DNA of 64,000 nucleotides from assembly GCF_000012865.1 (NCBI RefSeq), contig NC_007503.1, positions 1,586,001 to 1,650,000 of the forward strand, given 5' to 3'. Shown piece by piece: positions 40,364 to 47,498 of the stretch (the first letter of the stretch is position 1; each line of letters starts with the position of its first letter). This stretch comes from Carboxydothermus hydrogenoformans Z-2901. Its GTDB lineage: Bacteria > Bacillota > Z-2901 > Carboxydothermales > Carboxydothermaceae. Below the pieces are notes generated by a model, which was given only the letters and a program-made list of their open reading frames with translations, was not told the DNA's origin and ran no database searches. A program made the translations under genes and the position numbers.

Positions 40364-42566
40364 AAACTCCCCCGAGTCTTTCCGGCAAAGAAGAATACCT
40401 GGTTTCTTCCTTAATATTTTCCACCGCCTGCCGTAAAGCCCAGGGAGTTCCTATGACAATAAGCATTTTCTTGGCCCTGGTTACAGCAGTATAAAGAAGA
40501 TTTCTCTTAAGTAAAGGATAATGGTAATTATGTAAAACAAGAATAACCACCGGATATTCCATTCCCTGAGCTTTATGAACGGTAGTCGCATAAGACAACG
40601 TCAGCTCTTCTAAATCCGTTTTCCGATATTTTATGTTTTTGCCGTCAAAAGAAACAATGATTTCTTCTTCATCCCCGGATTTAATAATTTTTTTGATAAA
40701 CCCGGTTTCGCCGTTAAATACCCCATCTTCTCCCCGTTCGTAATTATTTTTTATCTGCATGACCTTATCGTTCACTTTAAAAGAAGTACCGAAAAATTTT
40801 ACTTCCTGTGTTTCAAAACCGTTAAACAGTTTTTGCAGTAAAACATTTAAATTTTCTACCCCTAAAGCGCCCTTCCGCATAGGAGATAAAACGGCAATAT
40901 CTTCCGGAGAATACCCGTAATTTTCCCAGAGCTTTTTAACCACCTTTAAAAGAAGATTAGTAATATTTTCCGTATCTTTCGCCGGAAGAAAAAACACATC
41001 CTCCAATATTCTTCTCCCAAGGAGCCGCTCAAGTTCAGACCAATCCCCGGTTAATACCCGGTGGGCAACCTCAATAATTCCTGCATCTTCTCCCTGACGA
41101 AAAACCGTTTTCAGGCTTATCCGCGGAATTTCTTCCACGGCTAAAAGATCTTTCAACAATTGCCCGGGACCCACCGGGGGCAACTGATTGGGATCTCCCA
41201 CCAGTACCAGCCGGCATTCAGGGGTTATAGCCTCAAATAAAGCAGCAGCTAAAGGTAAATCAAGCATGGAAACTTCATCAATTATTATTAAATCGTAGGG
41301 TAAAGGTTCGTATTTGTTATAGCGAAAAAGCAGTTCTCCCGAACGGGTTTCCCCCTCCGGTTCTAAAAGACGGTGAATTGTCGCCGCCGGCATCCCGGTG
41401 CTTTCGGAAAGCCTTTTCGCCGCGCGCCCGGTAGGCGCCGCCAGAGCAATTTTGTTTTTAGGAAAAAACCTCTGATACAGCTCAATAAATCCTTTGATTA
41501 CCGTGGTTTTACCGGTACCAGGACCCCCGGTTAAAATAAAAAGTTTTTTCTCGGCAAACATTAACGATAGAGCTTCCTTTTGTAATGGGTCGTAGGAAAT
41601 TCCCAGTTTTTTTTCTACCTCGTTCAGAGGCTTCTTTATATTAATTTTTTTATCGGTAATCGTTAAAAGAAAGGCTACTTTCCGCGCCACCGTTTTTTCC
41701 GCATCATAAAGCTTTTTCAAATAAAGCCGGTCCCTTTCCAGGCACACTTCTCCGGTTCTTAAAAGTACGGAAAGCCCCTCGTCGAGGGTCTCAGGCCCAA
41801 TCCCTTCCCCCAGAAGAGCCAGCCCTTTGTTATACACTTCTGCCAAAGGTAAATAAACATGTCCCTGCTCCAGAGCTTCCTTTAACACATAAACGATAGA
41901 AGCTTTAATCCGGTAAAGGTGGTTCGGGGGAAAATGCCAATCTTTTGCCAGCTTATCAAAGGGTGCAAAGGCAAAACCGTAAAGTTCATGAATGGGTTTG
42001 TAAGGATTCTCTTTTAAGTGCTCTATTAAACTTTCCCGGTAAAATTTGAGCAGGGTTTTAATTTGATGCGGTTCCAAGTTTAGCGGAGCTAATAAATTAA
42101 AAGCTTCTTCGAAAAGATACTCTTCTTTTAATTTCTGGTACAGGCTTTCCGCTTTTTCAAAGGAAATGCCTCTTATTTTTGTTAGCTGGGAAAAATCTTT
42201 TAGGATAACGGTCAGGGAGTCCATACCAAATCTTTCAACAATTTTCGCTGCCGTTTTTTCCCCAATTCCCTTAACCCCTAAGTTAGACAGGTACGAGATT
42301 AACTGTTCCGGAGAATTTGGTCTTTCCCTTTCGTAGTATTTAACCTGAAACTGCAAACCGTAATTGGGGTTATTGACAAACTTTCCCGAAACCCGGTACC
42401 GTTCGCCTACCCGGCAGTTAATTATTTCCCCTAAAATATCAATAATTTCCCCCTGCCGTTCTCCTTCTAAAATTTTAGCTCCGGCAATAATAAAGTTTTC
42501 CCGGGAGAATTTTATATATTTTACTTCTACATTAATTGTCTCTTCCAAAAGAAAATTCCTGGTCAT
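40329..42566 (-). CDS. recD2: RecD2-type SF1B DNA helicase
   Basis: A 745-residue 5'-3' helicase. An N-terminal OB/HhH region (LGVKGIGEKTAAKIVERFG near residue 95) precedes the motor. Walker A is GGPGTGKTTV near residue 348; the DEVSMLD motif II, the GDPNQLPPVGPG motif III and a C-terminal LSYATTVHKAQGMEYPVV follow. RecD2 works outside RecBCD in repair and replication stress. It is the first gene of a run with envelope genes, which seems accidental. Confidence 0.94.
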   Translation of the reverse strand: MTRNFLLEETINVEVKYIKFSRENFIIAGAKILEGERQGEIIDILGEIINCRVGERYRVSGKFVNNPNYGLQFQVKYYERERPNSPEQLISYLSNLGVKGIGEKTAAKIVERFGMDSLTVILKDFSQLTKIRGISFEKAESLYQKLKEEYLFEEAFNLLAPLNLEPHQIKTLLKFYRESLIEHLKENPYKPIHELYGFAFAPFDKLAKDWHFPPNHLYRIKASIVYVLKEALEQGHVYLPLAEVYNKGLALLGEGIGPETLDEGLSVLLRTGEVCLERDRLYLKKLYDAEKTVARKVAFLLTITDKKINIKKPLNEVEKKLGISYDPLQKEALSLMFAEKKLFILTGGPGTGKTTVIKGFIELYQRFFPKNKIALAAPTGRAAKRLSESTGMPAATIHRLLEPEGETRSGELLFRYNKYEPLPYDLIIIDEVSMLDLPLAAALFEAITPECRLVLVGDPNQLPPVGPGQLLKDLLAVEEIPRISLKTVFRQGEDAGIIEVAHRVLTGDWSELERLLGRRILEDVFFLPAKDTENITNLLLKVVKKLWENYGYSPEDIAVLSPMRKGALGVENLNVLLQKLFNGFETQEVKFFGTSFKVNDKVMQIKNNYERGEDGVFNGETGFIKKIIKSGDEEEIIVSFDGKNIKYRKTDLEELTLSYATTVHKAQGMEYPVVILVLHNYHYPLLKRNLLYTAVTRAKKMLIVIGTPWALRQAVENIKEETRYSSLPERLGGVFEKGDLVEREG

Positions 42567-42622
42567 ATTTTTCCCTTCAATTTATAATGATTTAGCATAA
42601 TTTTACTACAATTTTAAAAAAG

Positions 42623-42652
42623 AAAAAACCCCGGCATGAGCCGGAGTTTTTT
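42623..42652 (-). terminator. Terminator after the hybrid-cluster protein gene
   Basis: A GC-rich stem (CCGGC with GCCGG, extended by A/T pairs and one mismatch) with a 4-nt loop is followed on the minus strand by a run of Ts, 4 nt after the stop. A strong intrinsic terminator. Confidence 0.9.
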
Positions 42653-42655
42653 CTC

Positions 42656-43951
42656 TTAGCCAAGGATAGCTTTTAAGTCTTCGTCGGGAGTAGTGATAAG
42701 CTTTAATCCAAACTTTTCGTTTAAGATGGCCAGTAAATTAGGTGTTAGGAAAGCAGGAGCAGTCGGGCCAATACGAATATTCTTGACTCCAAGGTAGAGG
42801 AGTGATAAGAGAATTGCCACAGCCTTTTGTTCAAACCAGGATAGAATCAGGCTAAGCGGCAGGTCGTTTACTCCAACCTTGAAGGCTTCGGCTAAGGCTA
42901 AGGCAATTTTTACTGCCGAGTAGGAGTTGTTGCACTGCCCGATATCGAGGAGCCGCGGAATACCGGTACCTTCGATTTCACCAAAGTCCTTGTGGATGAA
43001 ACGATATTTACCGCAAGCCAAGGTCAGGATAATGGAGTCTTTGGGTACTTTATCGGCAATTTCGTTGTAGTAGTTCCGGGTGGTCTTAGCTCCGTCGCAA
43101 CCGCCAATTAAGAAGAAGTGCTTGATCTTGCCGGACTTAACCCCTTCAATTATCGTATCGGCCAAGCTTAATACTGCGGTGTGGTGGAAACCGGTAGTAA
43201 TGTAACCTCCTTCTTTCTCTTCAGCCGGGGGAAGTTCTAAAGCCTTCTTAATAACCTCGGAGAAGTCGCGATTGGCGATATGTTTTACTCCGGGCAGATG
43301 AGCTACCCCGCAGGTAAACATCCGGTCCTTATAAGAATCCTTGGGAATTAAAACGCAGTTGGTGGTTGCGAGAATTACTCCCGGGAATTCTTCAAACTCT
43401 TTCTTCTGGTTCTGCCAGGCGGTACCATAATTACCTACCAAGTGGGGGAATTTCTTTAACTCGGGATAAGCATGGGCCGGGAGCATCTCCCCATGGGTGT
43501 AAACATTAATTCCGGTACCTTCGGTTTGCTTTAAAAGCTCATACAAATCTAAAAGGTCGTGCCCGGTAACCAGAATAGCCGGACCTTTTTTAATCCCCGT
43601 GTAAACTTTTGTCGGCACAGGGTTGCCAAACTTTTCTGTATGAGCTTTATCCAGAAGCTCCATAATTTTAAGGTTCATTTCCCCGGCTTTTAACACCATT
43701 TGCAGATGGTGGTCAAGGTCAAAATCTACGTTGGTCAGGGTAGTAAAGAGAGCTTCATGCATAAAGGCATCTACTTCCGGATCATGAGCTCCCAACTCCC
43801 GCGCATGGTAAGCATAAGCAGCAATACCTTTTAAGCCAAAGATAAGTAAGTCCTGAAGTGCGGCAAGATCTTCATTTTTCCCGCAAACTCCAACAGGCCC
43901 AACACAGCCTTTCCCTTGAGCAGTTTGCTCGCACTGGTAACAAAACATCAA
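42656..43951 (-). CDS. hcp: Hybrid-cluster protein (hydroxylamine reductase-like), short form
   Basis: A 431-residue redox protein. The N-terminal [4Fe-4S] cysteines lie in a C-x2-C-x8-C-x5-C pattern (residues 4, 7, 16, 22). Downstream ligands for the hybrid 4Fe-2S-2O cluster include GHDLLDL, TTNCVLIPK, CGVAHLPG, GGCDGAKTTRNYY and LACGKYRF. It is about 110 residues shorter than class I Hcp (about 550), matching the short thermophile class. It probably reduces NO or hydroxylamine under nitrosative stress. It is a monocistronic unit. Confidence 0.93.
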   Translation of the reverse strand: MMFCYQCEQTAQGKGCVGPVGVCGKNEDLAALQDLLIFGLKGIAAYAYHARELGAHDPEVDAFMHEALFTTLTNVDFDLDHHLQMVLKAGEMNLKIMELLDKAHTEKFGNPVPTKVYTGIKKGPAILVTGHDLLDLYELLKQTEGTGINVYTHGEMLPAHAYPELKKFPHLVGNYGTAWQNQKKEFEEFPGVILATTNCVLIPKDSYKDRMFTCGVAHLPGVKHIANRDFSEVIKKALELPPAEEKEGGYITTGFHHTAVLSLADTIIEGVKSGKIKHFFLIGGCDGAKTTRNYYNEIADKVPKDSIILTLACGKYRFIHKDFGEIEGTGIPRLLDIGQCNNSYSAVKIALALAEAFKVGVNDLPLSLILSWFEQKAVAILLSLLYLGVKNIRIGPTAPAFLTPNLLAILNEKFGLKLITTPDEDLKAILG

Positions 43952-44085
43952 TAAACCCCTCCTGTGAAAATAGTTTTTCGCCCACCGGCTACTTTAAATT
44001 TTAAAGATAAAGGAGGGGCAATTCTGTTAAATTCGTCACAGTTTTGTCATGAAATTTATTAAATTAAGTGGATTACTCGGATATT

Positions 44086-45198
44086 TCACTTCAAGTTTTC
44101 CGGGTTCAGTCCTTCAAGTTCCGGTAAAACAAATACTCCATCTTTTCTAATCAACACACCATCAAAATAAATCTCACCGCCACCGTATTCCGGAGTTTGA
44201 ATTAAAACAAGGTCCCAGTGCACCGCCGATTTGTTGCCGTTAAAAGCTTCATCGTAACTGGAACCGGGAGTAAAGTGGATGCTCCCCATAATTTTTTCAT
44301 CAAACAACGTATCTTTCATCGGCTTAGTTATGTAAGGATTTACCCCTATCGCAAATTCCCCGAAATATCTTGCTCCGGCATCGGTATCTAAAATTTTGTT
44401 CAGCTTTTCGGTATTGTTGGCCGTGGCTTCAACTATCCTGCCATCTTTTACCACAAAGCGCACATTTTCAAAGGTATAGCCCTGGTATACCGAAGGGGTA
44501 TTGTAAGTAATAACTCCATTTACCGACTCTTTCACCGGAGCAGTGTAAACTTCACCATCGGGAATGTTGCGATGGCCGTCGCATTTCACCGCCGGAATGC
44601 CTTTTATCGAAAAAGTTATGTCAGTGCCCGGACCGGTTATTCGCACCTTATCCGTTTTGTTCATTAAGTCAATTAAAGCATCCATCGCTTTGGACATTTT
44701 GCTGTAGTCAAGGTTGCAAACATTAAAATAAAAGTCGGTAAACGCCTCATTGCTCATTCCAGCAAGCTGGGCCATAGAAGCATTGGGATAACGCAGTACC
44801 ACCCATTTAGTTTTGGGTACCCTAACTTCCCCGTGGACCGGATGCCACCAGTCCCGTTGATAAGCCTGAATTTTTTCCTCGGGGACATCGGAAAGCTCGG
44901 CGATATTGTCTCCGGCCCGAATTCCAATGTAGGCATCCATTTGTTCCATTAGCGATTTTTCCATTTCCCGATTAATCTTGATAACTTCCTCATCGGCTTC
45001 TAAAAGAATTTCCCGCAAAATTTCCTGGTTTTTTAAAAGGACAAAAGGTTTTGCCCCAACCTTATAAGCCTCGCGAATTAAAGCTTTGGTCAGGGGAAGT
45101 TCTGGACCTATGTTTTCAATTAAAATTTTCTCACCGGGTTTAAGGGCTGTAGAATAGTGAATTAAATTCTGGGCAAGTTTTATAAAGCGTGGATCCAA
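44086..45198 (-). CDS. M29 family aminopeptidase (aminopeptidase T-like)
   Basis: A 370-residue thermophile-type metallo-aminopeptidase. The family ligand region includes FTPGSSYDEAFNGNKSAVHWDLVLIQTPEYGGGEIYFDG, with the metal His and Asp. The N-terminal half has AQNLIHYSTALKPGEKILIE. It is cytoplasmic, without signal peptide, and probably trims peptides in cooperation with other proteases. It is followed by a 134-nt spacer and hcp. Confidence 0.93.
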   Translation of the reverse strand: MDPRFIKLAQNLIHYSTALKPGEKILIENIGPELPLTKALIREAYKVGAKPFVLLKNQEILREILLEADEEVIKINREMEKSLMEQMDAYIGIRAGDNIAELSDVPEEKIQAYQRDWWHPVHGEVRVPKTKWVVLRYPNASMAQLAGMSNEAFTDFYFNVCNLDYSKMSKAMDALIDLMNKTDKVRITGPGTDITFSIKGIPAVKCDGHRNIPDGEVYTAPVKESVNGVITYNTPSVYQGYTFENVRFVVKDGRIVEATANNTEKLNKILDTDAGARYFGEFAIGVNPYITKPMKDTLFDEKIMGSIHFTPGSSYDEAFNGNKSAVHWDLVLIQTPEYGGGEIYFDGVLIRKDGVFVLPELEGLNPENLK

Positions 45199-45235
45199 GA
45201 AAAAACCTCCTTTCTTCTTTTCGTCTCTTTATATC

Positions 45236-45997
45236 TTATTCCTTTTTCGTTTTAGCATCAATAAAAGCACAGGGACCCGTTGCACACATTCCGCAAATTT
45301 CTACCGGATTGGCATCGGAAAAAGCTTCCCCGCATTTAACGCACCAGGCGTAGCATTTCTGCCGGTCAAAAGCATTATTATCATCTTTTAACGCCTTTAC
45401 CGGGCAAATGTCCCGGCAGTAGGTACAGCCCTTAGAACGCCAGCACTGAAGATAAGGTTCAATAGCAGGAGTTGGTGTAATTTCGGCATCGGTGACAAAA
45501 GACCCAAAGCGGCCGCCACTACCCAGGGAAGTAATTAAAAGGTTGTTCATCCCAAAAGTGCCAAGACCAGCAATGTAGGCTACATGTTTATGCGACCAGA
45601 CGGCTTTTAAAACTTTTTTATCAAACTGGTAGGTTGGCATGAGTCCTTCAGCTTTAAAGCCGTAATTTTTTAATTCTTCCTTTATTTTCTGGATTATTTT
45701 CCAAAGGAGGCGATTAGTTTTAATATAAGCTTTGGCCCAAAGCTCCGATGGATAAATGCCATTTTTGTTACTTTCGATAATTTCCCGGGTATACGGCAAG
45801 AAAATGGCAACTACCGTTTTAGCCCCGGGCAATAGCTCATCAGGCAGCAAATGAGCCGGATTGGCCACCTCTTTTAATTTCAAAAAAAGGGGATTTTGAG
45901 CTTCGGCATAACCAATTAGCGGCTTACGGTAATAAAATGAACTTTCCTCTTCTAACTCCACCTGTTCAAAAACAATCTTCTCAATTAACTGTTGCAA
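45236..45997 (-). CDS. QueG-like iron-sulfur protein
   Basis: A 253-residue protein related to epoxyqueuosine reductase QueG. The core GTFGMNNLLITSLGSGGRFGSFVTDAEI stretch near residue 147 resembles the QueG cofactor region. A first cysteine cluster (CWRSKGCTYCRDICP) starts near residue 185; a second, C-terminal set (CYAWCVKCG, then CGMCATGPC) follows. It is shorter than QueG (about 310-380) and lacks the HEAT-repeat tail, so it may be a different reductase. Two Fe-S clusters are likely. It is divergent from the DedA gene. Confidence 0.8.
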   Translation of the reverse strand: MQQLIEKIVFEQVELEEESSFYYRKPLIGYAEAQNPLFLKLKEVANPAHLLPDELLPGAKTVVAIFLPYTREIIESNKNGIYPSELWAKAYIKTNRLLWKIIQKIKEELKNYGFKAEGLMPTYQFDKKVLKAVWSHKHVAYIAGLGTFGMNNLLITSLGSGGRFGSFVTDAEITPTPAIEPYLQCWRSKGCTYCRDICPVKALKDDNNAFDRQKCYAWCVKCGEAFSDANPVEICGMCATGPCAFIDAKTKKE

Positions 45998-46097
45998 ATT
46001 ATCCCCCCTTTTTTTTGGTATTTTAACATCTTTTTTATTTAAGTAAAATAAATTAAAATAAAAACATAAAACTCATCTCAAATCAAAGGAGATAATT

Positions 46098-46721
46098 ATG
46101 GGAGCAATCTGGGATTTAATTTTACATCTTGATAAAAATTTAGACCTTCTGCTTCAGCGGTTTGGCACCGAAACCTATTTTATTTTATTTCTTATCGTTT
46201 TTCTGGAAACCGGGCTTGTGGTAACTCCTTTTCTTCCCGGCGATTCGCTCCTTTTTGCAGCAGGAGCTTTATCTGCACTGGGAAGTTTAAATATTTACCT
46301 GGTAATGTTAATTTTCATTTTTGCCGCAGTGCTTGGTAATACTTCAAACTATTTTATCGCCAGGTTCTTTAGTAATGCCGTTCTGAATAAAAAAAATCTT
46401 AAGTTTATAAAACAAGAGCACTTACTAAAAACCCAGAGGTTTTACGAAAAATATGGACCAGTGACCATTGTTCTGGCCCGTTTTGTCCCTATAGTTCGTA
46501 CCTTTGCTCCTTTTGTCGCAGGTATTGGCCGGATGAATTTTTTTAAGTTCAGTCTCTACAACCTAATTGGAGCTTTTCTCTGGGTGTTCCTCTTAACCTT
46601 AGCAGGATATTACTTCGGTAATATTCCCGTAATTAAAGATAATTTTTCACTTGTAGTGATAGCTATAATTTTAATCTCAATCCTTCCCGGATTAATATCA
46701 TTTATAAAAAAAGGAAAGTAG
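46098..46721 (+). CDS. DedA family membrane protein
   Basis: A 207-residue membrane protein with about five segments and the conserved FLETGLVVTPFLPGDSLLFAAGALSA block and the later RFVPIVRTFAPFVAGIGRM motif with the essential arginines. DedA proteins are proposed lipid flippases (for undecaprenyl phosphate or phospholipids) coupled to the proton motive force. It is the only plus-strand gene here, with AAAGGAG before the ATG. Its 3' end abuts a truncated toxin-like gene in opposite orientation. Confidence 0.92.
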   Translation: MGAIWDLILHLDKNLDLLLQRFGTETYFILFLIVFLETGLVVTPFLPGDSLLFAAGALSALGSLNIYLVMLIFIFAAVLGNTSNYFIARFFSNAVLNKKNLKFIKQEHLLKTQRFYEKYGPVTIVLARFVPIVRTFAPFVAGIGRMNFFKFSLYNLIGAFLWVFLLTLAGYYFGNIPVIKDNFSLVVIAIILISILPGLISFIKKGK

Positions 46722-46838
46722 CGTCCGGAAGGGCAAAGGTCTATCGCCAGGGCTATTTCCTCCGCCTTGAATGGGCATTTGGTAAGAAATCTTTTCTAAA
46801 ACCTTTAATTGCTTTTCATTTAAAACTTCGTAAAACAC
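46722..46838 (-). pseudogene. Truncated AbiEii-type nucleotidyltransferase toxin remnant
   Basis: A GTG with a perfect GAGGAGG SD lies inside the end of the DUF6922-like gene. It opens a frame beginning VFYEVLNEKQLKVLEKI, similar to the start of AbiEii/MNT-like toxins. Such proteins next have AGGTALAL; here a GCGGAGGAAATAGCCCTGGC stretch encodes a similar AEEIALAI in a shifted frame. The frame ends soon and runs into the converging DedA gene, so about 200 residues of the usual toxin are missing. The frameshift is my reading. Confidence 0.45.
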
Positions 46839-47092
46839 CGCATTTCCTCCTCAGACAGGTTAAAATATGCCTGCCAGAAACGAGCAGTTTTGCGGGTAAG
46901 ATTGCGACTTTTTTTAACTGCTTCTTTTATCATAGTTTCATCATAATTTTCCTTTAACCAAAAAAGCGCCTGATGATCTCCGTAATTTAAAATCCGCTCG
47001 ATGACAAATCGCTTATGTTTTTCCAAATCAATTTCATCTATATTTACATCCCAGAAATATATTTTAAAGCGCTCAGGTATTGTTTTTTTCAT
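46820..47092 (-). CDS. Small protein of a toxin-antitoxin-like cassette (DUF6922-type)
   Basis: A 90-residue protein (FKIYFWDVNIDEIDLEKHKRFVIERILNYGD...) of the type found upstream of AbiEii-like nucleotidyltransferase genes. Hallmarks are the YFWDV start, an ERILNYGD motif and a helical C-terminus. It is coupled to the toxin remnant by an 18-nt overlap. With the toxin broken, it may be an orphan antitoxin. The family assignment is from memory and moderately sure. Confidence 0.6.
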   Translation of the reverse strand: MKKTIPERFKIYFWDVNIDEIDLEKHKRFVIERILNYGDHQALFWLKENYDETMIKEAVKKSRNLTRKTARFWQAYFNLSEEEMRCFTKF

Positions 47093-47141
47093 CTTATCAC
47101 CCGATTACATTTTACCATAATTTTACTAAATAAGAAAATCA

Positions 47142-47168
47142 AAAACCTGCCGCGTTCAGGCAGGTTTT
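47142..47168. terminator. Symmetric terminator hairpin, copy A of the coo-flanking repeat
   Basis: A perfect 10-bp stem (AAAACCTGCC with GGCAGGTTTT, 7-nt loop) with a T-rich tail in both directions. The 20 bases at 47148-47167 are identical to 59893-59912 at the end of glpC. In that second copy the distal stem arm is lost. Confidence 0.8.
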
Positions 47169-47194
47169 AACTTTCTTGAAATATACGGCCAGAA

Positions 47195-47322
47195 GAATTT
47201 GATTAAACTGCGGCCAACAGATATTGCTTACAAAACTACTGCGTGTTTTTAGGATTGCACAACCAAAGAATATTTTGCCTTTGGATGAAGCCAAAAAAAT
47301 TCATCTGGAAGGTGAGTAAGCT
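47195..47322 (+). pseudogene. Decayed coding trace, C-terminal fragment of unknown gene
   Basis: One plus-strand frame, open from just after a TGA to a TAA, reads LLTKLLRVFRIAQPKN then ILPLDEAKKIHLEGE, with protein-like composition. There is no start or SD. A neighbouring frame before it (GQKNLIKLRPTDIAYK) also looks coding, suggesting a frameshift. I cannot name the parent gene. Confidence 0.25.
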
Positions 47323-47410
47323 ACAATTTGCACATCTACTCGAATAAAAATGCTCATTTTTCATAAGTTTGTGTTAAGGACACCTTGTCGATAACTGCGA
47401 GGGTAGCTTA

Positions 47411-47498
47411 AAAAGGGGGTTAGAGAGCAGGATTGGAGATAAAAGCACCATTTAGCCCTAATCCTGCTCCTTTAGCAAGATTTAAATCCCCAACCCCC
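47411..47498 (-). terminator. Branched terminator after cooS
   Basis: An outer stem pairs GGGGGTT at the cooS 3' end (47492-47498) with AACCCCC (47415-47421), followed at once by TTTTT on the minus strand. Inside it a second 10-bp stem (47425-47434 with 47460-47469, GAGCAGGATT/AATCCTGCTC) closes a 25-nt loop. Together they end the coo operon. Confidence 0.75.

Larger units (their letters stand above)
47093..47481. other. 389-nt gene-free stretch between the DUF6922-like gene and cooS
   Basis: It holds an intact terminator hairpin that is also copy A of a flanking direct repeat (47142-47168), a decayed plus-strand coding trace (about 47195-47322), a perfect AAAAATG-CT-CATTTTT palindrome (about 47346-47361) and the cooS terminator. 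No complete gene is visible. The mixture of truncated coding traces looks like a recombination scar. Confidence 0.6.

Noticed and set aside
47142-47168. CRISPR repeat or attachment core
   Set aside because: Only two copies exist in the window, 12.7 kb apart, with no spacers or integrase gene. A terminator duplicated by insertion is a better fit.
47170-47325. Possible selenoprotein using an in-frame TGA in the plus-strand trace, given selA/selB nearby
   Set aside because: There is no start or SD upstream, a terminator hairpin lies directly before it, and no SECIS-like hairpin follows the TGA. A decayed gene explains it better.
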